This document shows, one piece after another, positions 15,704-22,486 of a stretch of DNA of 51,036 bases. The position numbers and the translations under genes are program-made. The DNA is from a virus: positions 1 to 51,036 of IMG/VR virus record IMGVR_UViG_3300027969_000142, one strand, 5' to 3'. Numbering within the stretch: position 1 is the first letter of the stretch; every line of letters begins with the position of its first letter. The notes under the pieces were generated by a model, which did not search any database, was not told the DNA's origin, and worked only from the letters and a program-made list of their open reading frames with translations.

Positions 15704-16317
15704 TTATATTCTATCAAATAGTTTTTAAACAATCTACGTGTATACACGCTGAATCTATCATATTCTATGTTTTTAATTGTTACATTATGACCTACTAATT
15801 CATTTAGTTTAACAGAAAACATCTCAAAAATCAAGTTAGGATCGTTGTAATCGGTGATTAAAAAATCCATGTCGGTAGTACCGTCCCAAATAAAGTTTCT
15901 TGCGTTGACACTGCCTTTGTGTTTTTTGGTGCCGCCATATTCAGCAGACAGCTGAACTTTCAAACATTTGCTTTTTGAATTATATGTTAGATGTATGTCA
16001 GATTTGAGTTCTTCCGAATATTTGATGTCGAGAATTCTGTGCAACATATCATCTAATTTATTCAGTGTCTTTTTTTCAGCTATCTCTAACTGTCCTGACT
16101 CTGCATTTATTTGACAATTGTGTATCTGTGTTTCAGCTGTGATTATAGATTCAGCAATTTCTTGTGGTATCTTCACTACATTCTTTTGATCTGTAAAAGC
16201 ATGATCTGGTCCTACACTGATCACTTGACCTGTGCTTGGATCAAACACCGCTACGTACTGTGTGATCGGTTGTTTGTATTCTCTTAGCCAGTTGTCAAAA
16301 TCTTCTATAGTTTCCAT
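15700..16317 (-). CDS. Unknown protein within the glycosyltransferase operon, 205 aa
   Basis: The start at 16317 (METIEDFDNWL) is chosen because GGAGA lies 8 bases before it; an in-frame ATG at 16344 is deeper in the upstream gene. The first 60 residues (QYVAVFDPSTGQVISVGP) look like a beta hairpin domain. The middle is helical with EKKTLNKLDDMLHRILDI, and the end is NARNFIWDGTTDMDFLITDYNDPN. I do not recognise the family. Overlapping both flanking glycosyltransferase genes, it may encode an accessory or virion protein. Confidence 0.65.
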   Translation of the reverse strand: METIEDFDNWLREYKQPITQYVAVFDPSTGQVISVGPDHAFTDQKNVVKIPQEIAESIITAETQIHNCQINAESGQLEIAEKKTLNKLDDMLHRILDIKYSEELKSDIHLTYNSKSKCLKVQLSAEYGGTKKHKGSVNARNFIWDGTTDMDFLITDYNDPNLIFEMFSVKLNELVGHNVTIKNIEYDRFSVYTRRLFKNYLIEYK

Positions 16318-17144
16318 GCTTTGGTCTCCAAGATATGTATGCACTCATCTGTGATTTTATTTTTCTCCACATAATGCACAATATCATTTTGTTGAAAATT
16401 TCCTATCTTTAATTTAGCATCTGCATTGAGATAAAATCCCACATGGTCACTCCAGGTGTCGGCGGGCCAAGGCCAGTTTTGCAACATTGGTTTCATATGA
16501 ACTACCCGAGGAAAAGGTAGATCGTACGCAATGTCATCAGTGATATCTAGTATTTTAGCAGCCAGGGCAAACGCCTCATCTGTGCCAATCACCTTGGGTC
16601 TGTGTTCACTTAAAAACTGATTAGTGAATTCACAGGGATTTTTTAAAATCTGTCGTCCTAATTCGAAAAATTCTCGGCATAGCACAGATTCTTTAGAGAA
16701 AAAAGTCCACATGGAGTATAAATCTGGTAGGCAATTTCTGTCAAAAGTTTTTCTATATGTGCGATCTGTGATTGATTCACCTCTGTAGGTGTAGACCTGA
16801 TTGGCCACATATAACTCGCTGTTGGCAATAAAATAATCAATCCAGTGACTGTAATCTCGTAGGAATAACATGTCAGCATCAAGACAAACTGTGTGATCAA
16901 ACGGAGACAGTTGGTCCATCCACGATCTACCATCCCAATATTTCTCTTGGTCCCACTCAATTACAGTGTCAAACACCCACGGACTTAACAGTGTCGCAAG
17001 TGATTCTTTGTTGTCAATTATCAGTGCCACCCTGTCATAACCTGGTTTTTGTGTGGTTTTTATACTCAGAGCCAGAGCATAGGCGCACTTGAGATAATCA
17101 ATGTCATCATTGTGTGATACAAATAACAGATATCCAAAATTCAT
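16305..17144 (-). CDS. GT8-like glycosyltransferase, 279 aa
   Basis: The first strand FGYLLFVSHND, the helix ALALSIKTTQKPGYDRVALII and the motif VCLDADML (D89-x-D91) match the start of GT-A glycosyltransferases, closest in layout to GT8-type glycogenin/galactosyl enzymes. GTDEAFALAAKIL near residue 190 matches the conserved D-E pair that follows in that fold, and VVHMKP supplies a late histidine/lysine. GGAG precedes the ATG by 6 bases, and the start overlaps the preceding stop as ATGA. The product is cytoplasmic; donor and acceptor are unknown. Confidence 0.75.
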   Translation of the reverse strand: MNFGYLLFVSHNDDIDYLKCAYALALSIKTTQKPGYDRVALIIDNKESLATLLSPWVFDTVIEWDQEKYWDGRSWMDQLSPFDHTVCLDADMLFLRDYSHWIDYFIANSELYVANQVYTYRGESITDRTYRKTFDRNCLPDLYSMWTFFSKESVLCREFFELGRQILKNPCEFTNQFLSEHRPKVIGTDEAFALAAKILDITDDIAYDLPFPRVVHMKPMLQNWPWPADTWSDHVGFYLNADAKLKIGNFQQNDIVHYVEKNKITDECIHILETKAWKL

Positions 17145-18001
17145 ATCAACTCCATTAACTGTTGTTGATGTCTCAATATACTTTGTTTATTCATCACATG
17201 TATATCAACTCCAGTCACTGATGCTGCACAATATGTGGCATCCAATCGATGATCAATCAAGAATATTAATTTGTCCTTGTCGACAGCTGTGAGTATATCT
17301 TTGTCCATCACTGATAACACAGGTGGCAGTGTCGGTGTGTGCATGTTCTCAAATCCATCTAGCATGTGTTTGGCAACACTGAACGCAATGTCATTTCTAT
17401 ACTGTCTGTGATCGAATTGAAAGACATCAGCATAGTGCTTGTAATTTTCTTTGATTAAATTCACAGTGTCAAAAAACAGTTTGGATTGTGGATTTTTTGT
17501 GAACATCACCGTGGTTGCCCAATACATTTTACAACTGGTTTCACAAACATATCTATCAAGGTATCCTAATCTATCTTTGCTGTAGATATCGTTGATTGAA
17601 TCACCTATCATTACGTCAGCTTCCACATTCCAATATTTGTTTAGATTGTCACTGAATATTAAAAAATCACTGTCTATCAGCAGTGTTCTATCATAAGGCG
17701 TGAGGTCCCATACAGAGTGTCTGTTGGTATTACAAAATGGTATTTTTTTATTGATTACACCGTCGTGTAATCCACGTTGATTATCCGTAACAGGTTTGTC
17801 TACAATTATAACATGTTCAAATACTGTTTCAACCTGCTGCCATGTGCGTGATTCGATCAACCATTCCTTGGTGCTGAGATCTGTGACCAATGACACTGGT
17901 ACATGAAGATGTTTTTTTGCAAGCCCGCCACTGATCACTGCTAATAATCCGTAATCTACTTCACGATTATTGTGCGCGAAAATTAAAATACCATTGGTCA
18001 T
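17141..18001 (-). CDS. GT-A-like glycosyltransferase, 286 aa
   Basis: The N-terminus ILIFAHNNREVDYGLLAVISGGLAKK and the metal motif LLIDSDFLIF (D110-x-D112) define a GT-A-type fold, similar in order to the neighbour at 16305 but clearly divergent. A later segment, YRNDIAFSVAKHMLDGF, carries the conserved acidic residue of GT8-like enzymes. IHVMNK near the end supplies the late histidine. The gene overlaps the next by an ATGA. It follows the short first gene of the operon and probably shares its late promoter. Confidence 0.72.
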   Translation of the reverse strand: MTNGILIFAHNNREVDYGLLAVISGGLAKKHLHVPVSLVTDLSTKEWLIESRTWQQVETVFEHVIIVDKPVTDNQRGLHDGVINKKIPFCNTNRHSVWDLTPYDRTLLIDSDFLIFSDNLNKYWNVEADVMIGDSINDIYSKDRLGYLDRYVCETSCKMYWATTVMFTKNPQSKLFFDTVNLIKENYKHYADVFQFDHRQYRNDIAFSVAKHMLDGFENMHTPTLPPVLSVMDKDILTAVDKDKLIFLIDHRLDATYCAASVTGVDIHVMNKQSILRHQQQLMELI

Positions 18002-18348
18002 TGTGAAATAAGTTTTTCTACAGATCTAGATTTCTTGATCTTATCAAATTCTTGAAAGTATTCATTAGTGACTTCGAAATATCTACTGAAGATTTCATCA
18101 CGAAACGTTTCTAGATTCTCTATCAATATGGGATTTTCGTTGCTGTCCAACAGCACAGTTCCAGAAACTCTTCCTTTGGTACACAACATTTCAACAAATG
18201 TCAACAGGGTTCTATCAATAGTAAATAGACCCCCAGAAAAACCATACATTAGTTTGGCAGCTGTGCGTTCTTTGAGAATTTTTTTATGTATTGAAAAAGT
18301 TTGCTGATAATTAGCAAAATCCAATACAGCTTTCAGCTGTGCATTCAT
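17998..18348 (-). CDS. Conserved phage hypothetical protein, 116 aa; first gene of the operon
   Basis: This is a mostly helical protein (QLKAVLDFANYQQTFSIHKKILKERT) with a central beta hairpin GGLFTIDRTLLTFVEML. The pattern is familiar from T4-like cyanophages, where it has no assigned function. It has the best-marked start in the minus-strand run: AAGGAG at 18354-18359 and a TATAAATA late promoter about 30 bases upstream. As the first gene of the run of eleven it may set expression of the downstream glycosyltransferase and radical SAM genes. Confidence 0.78.
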   Translation of the reverse strand: MNAQLKAVLDFANYQQTFSIHKKILKERTAAKLMYGFSGGLFTIDRTLLTFVEMLCTKGRVSGTVLLDSNENPILIENLETFRDEIFSRYFEVTNEYFQEFDKIKKSRSVEKLISQ

Positions 18349-18351
18349 GAG

Positions 18352-18388
18352 TTCTCCTTGATAAACTGCGTAGTTTATTTATAGAGAA
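18352..18388 (-). promoter_or_regulatory. Two-part inverted repeat enclosing late promoter and touching the Shine-Dalgarno
   Basis: On the minus strand an inner stem ATAAACT/AGTTTAT (18378-18372 with 18367-18361) is enclosed by TTCTC/GAGAA (18388-18384 with 18356-18352). The outer stem would pair the last three bases of the AAGGAG ribosome-binding site. The late promoter lies in the left arm, so a late transcript would lack that arm. Confidence 0.55.
18376..18383 (-). promoter_or_regulatory. T4-like late promoter (TATAAATA)
   Basis: An exact TATAAATA on the minus strand lies in the 58-base gap between 18348 and 18407. The expected start point is near 18370, giving a leader of about 20 bases that contains AAGGAG. 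It is the only clear promoter before the eleven-gene minus-strand run. Confidence 0.75.
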
Positions 18389-18406
18389 TCGTGTGGTGTG
18401 GAAAAA

Positions 18407-19378
18407 TTACGAGCCAGTGACAGCGCCGATTGCAATTGTGGGTTGAACCACTGTGAATGCTGCGCTGCTGGGAACCATGATACCTGTGGCAAATAGTGTA
18501 GAAACACTCACAGAGAGAGTACCATCTATCACATCACCCGGCGGTGGGTTGGGGTCAAATCCTGCTCCCGAGTCTGTGTATCCGTCTGTGAACAATACTC
18601 GTATTTCACCGCTAGCCGCTGTGCCTCCGCTGTTCGACGTTACATCAACACATCTGGTTTGTAGGCGGTAGTTGTTGGATCCATAAGGACTGCTGGCTGT
18701 AGCTGTGTAAAATGTCTGGAAAGTGCTAGTGGTTTTATACCAATTGGTGCCATCGTTAGGGGTGGTTCCTGTGCTAGGCACAGCGCCACCAAAGTTCTGT
18801 GTGCCTGCGGCGCTGAGAAGAGTTGTCCAACTGGTGTTTTGAGCAGTGCCTGCTCCGCCAGTTCGGTTAGCACTGATCCTAATTTTACCGCCGCTGTTGA
18901 ACCAATATCTAGCATCATTGGCATTACTCCAATAAAACTGTATGACACATTCGCATTGACTAACCCATGATGTGGTTCTGTTTGATGTGGTCACCGCAGT
19001 GGTAGCTGATTCACTGCCAGCCACTGTGAATCTGTTGGTGGTGATATTGTCTGCCCAATCATCATATTGTTTCTGTGGTACATCAAGGCTTCCGGTATCA
19101 GGAGTAAATGAACCGGTATATCGGATAGTGTTGCCTTCTGAAACCACAGCTGTAGTCGGATTAGATCCGTTGATGTGCTTGTAGGCATTGATGATGTCAA
19201 ATCGTAGATTTGCCCACTCATTAATAGTGACTTTGGTGCCTTCTGCCACAGCCGTAGATACTATTCTAGCCTGTTGACCATAGCCAGAATTTCCACTGCC
19301 GTTGCCTAACACAGCAATAACTTTGTTTCTAATTGAATTGTAGTCTGCTTGGACTATTATACTGTTAACAGCTGGCAT
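18407..19378 (-). CDS. Virion structural protein (paralogue 1), 323 aa
   Basis: It shares with the product of the next gene upstream an N-terminal helix, the motif GYGQ, an LRFDIIN segment and a central beta domain. The beta domain contains YWFNSGGKIRIS and SPYGSNNYRL. The C-terminal end is a beta region, GDVIDGTLSVSVS. This layout is familiar from structural proteins of T4-like marine phages; the position in the virion is not known. It is Thr/Ser/Gly-rich, as expected for a beta-rich tail appendage. No Shine-Dalgarno is visible; a TTAAATA element ends 6 bases before the ATG. Confidence 0.72.
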   Translation of the reverse strand: MPAVNSIIVQADYNSIRNKVIAVLGNGSGNSGYGQQARIVSTAVAEGTKVTINEWANLRFDIINAYKHINGSNPTTAVVSEGNTIRYTGSFTPDTGSLDVPQKQYDDWADNITTNRFTVAGSESATTAVTTSNRTTSWVSQCECVIQFYWSNANDARYWFNSGGKIRISANRTGGAGTAQNTSWTTLLSAAGTQNFGGAVPSTGTTPNDGTNWYKTTSTFQTFYTATASSPYGSNNYRLQTRCVDVTSNSGGTAASGEIRVLFTDGYTDSGAGFDPNPPPGDVIDGTLSVSVSTLFATGIMVPSSAAFTVVQPTIAIGAVTGS

Positions 19379-19384
19379 GAGAAT

Positions 19385-19391
19385 ATTTAAG
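19385..19391 (-). promoter_or_regulatory. Possible late promoter variant (TTAAATA)
   Basis: TTAAATA on the minus strand lies 6 bases before the ATG at 19378, in the 16-base gap. It matches six of seven bases of ATAAATA. The geometry is like that before 1846, with no Shine-Dalgarno. Confidence 0.3.
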
Positions 19392-19394
19392 AGA

Positions 19395-20291
19395 TTATGA
19401 CGCTACAATGCTTGAAAGTGAATACGATGGACCTGTGACTGTGAAACTGCCCGATGGTTGTAACAGTCCTGAGGCTTTGACTTCAGCTACATTTACAGTC
19501 AACGTGCCTTCAACAGAATCGCCCGGAGCGGTTGCAGGAAATGGATCCACATACGCATCAGACAGAGTGATACGTATCTGCACTTGGGTAGCTGTGCCTG
19601 TGGAATTATTAGAAACATCGGTTTTGGCTTCTAGTCTATAATTGTTAGCAGAATAAGGACTACTAAGTGAATCTTGATAGAATATCTGGTATACATTAGT
19701 CAATGTATAGTAATTGATAATTGGATCCGTACCGGCTCCGAAGCTGCGTGTGCCAACACTGGCTAAAAAATTCACCCAGGCGTTGACCTGCGGAGTTGCT
19801 GCGCCAGCTATGAACAGAGGTGTGATTCTGATTTTTCCTCCACTGTTGAAAAAATGTCTAGCTACGGTAGCGTTCGAGAAGTTACACGTTAGAGTGGTCT
19901 GTGCTTGTGTTGACCAAGGAGTGCTATATGTCTGCGTGGCCTTGGCAGTGACTACGGATTGATTATCGGCGACATTGAATCGATTTGCAATAGCCTGTTC
20001 TAACAATATGTCGTAATTTGTATTTGGCGAGCCTGGTCCAAACCCAATTGGATCACCGACGGCGACTTGGACAACCGGAGGAATTATCCCATCCTGATGC
20101 AGTTTTATATTGATAACATCGAATCTCAACAGATCCCATTGTGCTTTGGTAATTGAATTGCCGATGAAAACATCTGCAGATTGCACTGTCTGACCATATC
20201 CCCTAGTGGCAGATCCGGTGCCTAACAAAGACTCAGCTTTGTCTTGTATAGTCACATACTGTGAAGCAAATACCGATGTTCCGCTAGTCAT
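19395..20291 (-). CDS. Virion structural protein (paralogue 2), 298 aa
   Basis: It is the tandem paralogue of the product at 18407: GYGQTVQS, LLRFDVINIKLHQDG, HFFNSGGKIRIT, SPYSANNYRLEAK and GDSVEGTLTVNV align in the same order. It is beta-rich, with no enzyme motif or membrane segment. The start codon overlaps the stop of the upstream fibre gene (TAATG), so the two are probably co-translated. Its place after the fibres suggests an adhesin or fibre-associated role, but this is inference. Confidence 0.72.
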   Translation of the reverse strand: MTSGTSVFASQYVTIQDKAESLLGTGSATRGYGQTVQSADVFIGNSITKAQWDLLRFDVINIKLHQDGIIPPVVQVAVGDPIGFGPGSPNTNYDILLEQAIANRFNVADNQSVVTAKATQTYSTPWSTQAQTTLTCNFSNATVARHFFNSGGKIRITPLFIAGAATPQVNAWVNFLASVGTRSFGAGTDPIINYYTLTNVYQIFYQDSLSSPYSANNYRLEAKTDVSNNSTGTATQVQIRITLSDAYVDPFPATAPGDSVEGTLTVNVAEVKASGLLQPSGSFTVTGPSYSLSSIVAS

Positions 20292-22093
20292 TACAGCACC
20301 AATACTTCAATTGTGTTATCGGCCCGTGCGCCTGTTGATTCCAAGGCAATAGCAAACACATTAGCATAGTTACCGTGAGCTGCCATAGATGTACCGTCTG
20401 GTCCAGCAATCAATCTATCGCCTTTCTGCACCGAACCGTAGGTCTTGCATGGTACCCTGCCTTTGAGAGCAATATATATTCCACCCTCGAGATCTTTGTT
20501 CATCATAAAAGCAGGATCTGCACTGACTACTCCGATAGCGCGAGTGTTAACATCGCTGGCTGTGACTTCTTTGGAGCCGCCTATTATAACCACTGTGCCT
20601 GGCACATAATCTTTATCTGCTAGATATTTTTCTGCTAAATCAGCATAACGAGCAGCTGTGGCTGTGCCATTAAAAATGTTTGCTGTGATATTACCACTAA
20701 CATCTCTTGCTGCGATACTGTATGCTGTTGCAGTGAGTCTAGCGGTTCTATACTGTGTACTAACAGTGCTGTCATTCCATGTAGGATCAACTCTTGCGTT
20801 GATTCTATCAATAAAAGTTCTATCAACATTATCTGCAATACCAACAAATTGATTTGCAACTAAATTACCGCTGGAGTTTCTCACAGCTATTGTTGAAATC
20901 GCTGTTCCTGGCACAGTAGCACTGGGTTCCAAATTGTTCAGTTGACTGGCGTTTACCGCTGTTGAAGCAGACCCTGTGACTGATCCAGTAAGAGTACCAA
21001 CAATGTTAGCACCAGCAAATCCTATCTGTTTTGTTGCCGCATCTATCATTGCTGTGTTGTCATTGGCCAGCACATTGCCTTTGTGACTGCCTGTGGTATT
21101 ACCAGTAACTGCTCCAACCAACGAGCCGTTAAATGTAGTAGCATATACATTGCTCCACAGTTTTGTAGTTGACCCTAATGTGTATGCGTTGGTAATACCA
21201 GGTTCTACCCCTGTGGATTTCACCACGGCAATGTCTCTTTCATCGGTGATATCTGTCACTGTGATTCTAAATGTTATATCATTGCCTAGCCGATTTTCAA
21301 CAATTACATCGCTACCGTCTTCGACTCGTATTCTAAGGTCATTGCCATCGCCGACTTGAAATCCAGGGTCACCAAAACTAACTTCTGAAATGAATGCACT
21401 TTCTCCCGTTTTAATATATTGATCGGCTGTGAAACCACCTAGTTTACTGGCATTAGATGCAGTGCCCCAAAAGACAAAATCATCTGAAGATACACCAGTC
21501 TGTGATTTAACTAAAGTTATACCTTTCTTGATCACTGTGAAATCGTCAATGGTATTTTTAGCAGAGTCAAGAGTGAATGCAGTCTTGCTGATCACAGCTA
21601 TGGTTTTGCTGTCTGCTATGACTTTGAGTATGGTGTGAGGACCCTCTGCAGTGGCCAGTGTTCCATATACCACTGCGGGACTGATAATTGATGTGCCTAG
21701 ATCTGGGCTGGCGATAGGACCAATTAAAGTGAACTCAGAACCGGTATATGTGTATAATTGTTTGGCAGCTGTGTCCCACCAAAAATCTCCCACTGACAAT
21801 CCGCTGGGAGCTGACGCACTAGCTTCTGCCCCACCTGCTGTTTTAAACTTGGCTCCATCATAGAACTTGAGTTTTTTTGCAGCTGTGTCAAACCAAATTT
21901 GTCCGGTTATGGCTTTTGGCGGTGCTGTGATATTTGCGAAATTTTCCAATAGATGCACAAAATTTTCATTCTGCACTTCACCGTAGCCTGCGTAATTTTT
22001 TCCCACCAATCTAAGATCAGTAGTGGTGTCTATTGTACCGTCAGCTACAGACGTTATAAATACCCCATTAAATTTGTTGACTTCGTATGCCAT
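20291..22093 (-). CDS. Tail fibre-like protein, 600 aa
   Basis: Residues 1 to about 120 are the shared fibre module: MAYEVNKFNG, LVGKNYAGYGE, NENFVHLLENFA, then two GQIWFDT/GDFWWDT repeats. The middle is a Thr/Ser/Ala-rich shaft with a repeating pattern (GSLVGAVTGNTTGS, GTLTGSVTGSAS). The last 110 residues, from AEKYLADKDYVPGTVV through KGRVPCKTYGSVQKGDRL, form a distal domain found on many phage fibres. That domain is likely the trimerisation or receptor-side tip. A late-promoter-like AATAAATA lies 22 bases upstream of the start. Confidence 0.82.
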   Translation of the reverse strand: MAYEVNKFNGVFITSVADGTIDTTTDLRLVGKNYAGYGEVQNENFVHLLENFANITAPPKAITGQIWFDTAAKKLKFYDGAKFKTAGGAEASASAPSGLSVGDFWWDTAAKQLYTYTGSEFTLIGPIASPDLGTSIISPAVVYGTLATAEGPHTILKVIADSKTIAVISKTAFTLDSAKNTIDDFTVIKKGITLVKSQTGVSSDDFVFWGTASNASKLGGFTADQYIKTGESAFISEVSFGDPGFQVGDGNDLRIRVEDGSDVIVENRLGNDITFRITVTDITDERDIAVVKSTGVEPGITNAYTLGSTTKLWSNVYATTFNGSLVGAVTGNTTGSHKGNVLANDNTAMIDAATKQIGFAGANIVGTLTGSVTGSASTAVNASQLNNLEPSATVPGTAISTIAVRNSSGNLVANQFVGIADNVDRTFIDRINARVDPTWNDSTVSTQYRTARLTATAYSIAARDVSGNITANIFNGTATAARYADLAEKYLADKDYVPGTVVIIGGSKEVTASDVNTRAIGVVSADPAFMMNKDLEGGIYIALKGRVPCKTYGSVQKGDRLIAGPDGTSMAAHGNYANVFAIALESTGARADNTIEVLVL

Positions 22094-22115
22094 GCTGTGG
22101 ACCCCTAATATCTTG

Positions 22116-22123
22116 TATTTATT
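22116..22123 (-). promoter_or_regulatory. Possible late promoter variant (AATAAATA)
   Basis: AATAAATA on the minus strand precedes the fibre gene starting at 22093. It contains the TAA stop (22119-22121) of the upstream gene. Confidence 0.4.
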
Positions 22124-22484
22124 GCTGTGATACTACACGAGCTGCTGCGGCTTCACGCTGCTGTTCGAGTTGTATGTATTCTGTATCTGATAGACTTGTG
22201 GCGATATTCAGTGCTTTCTGCCTTAAATGTCTAAGAATCTTCCAATCTGTGTTATTTAAAAATTCGCGTTCTTGTGCGTTAGCCAATTCCGTTGTCTTTT
22301 GTGCTGCAACATTCTCTGCTACTGGTTTGACAGTGCTATCAGCAACATCAAAATAATGTGTTTGTGCTCTAAGTTGCTCGGCCTGGGGATCTGTGATTTC
22401 CTGCAGCCTTACAGTGCTAGGAACACTAGGTAGATAATTTAATATCGCTACTACGGTGTTATTTTCTATACAGACATAATGCAT
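22119..22484 (-). CDS. Putative tail fibre assembly chaperone, 121 aa
   Basis: The start at 22484 (MHYVCIENNTVV) is preferred over an ATG at 22496 inside the upstream gene. The C-terminal half, EREFLNNTDWKILRHLRQKALNIATSLSDTEYIQLEQQREAA, matches the layout of phage tail-fibre assembly proteins. That layout is an aromatic TDW element followed by a helical LT-EEY-xL-xxR region. It sits between two fibre genes, where such chaperones are usual. It would help fold or trimerise one of the adjacent fibres. The identification rests on pattern and position. Confidence 0.6.
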   Translation of the reverse strand: MHYVCIENNTVVAILNYLPSVPSTVRLQEITDPQAEQLRAQTHYFDVADSTVKPVAENVAAQKTTELANAQEREFLNNTDWKILRHLRQKALNIATSLSDTEYIQLEQQREAAAARVVSQQ

Positions 22485-22486
22485 GA

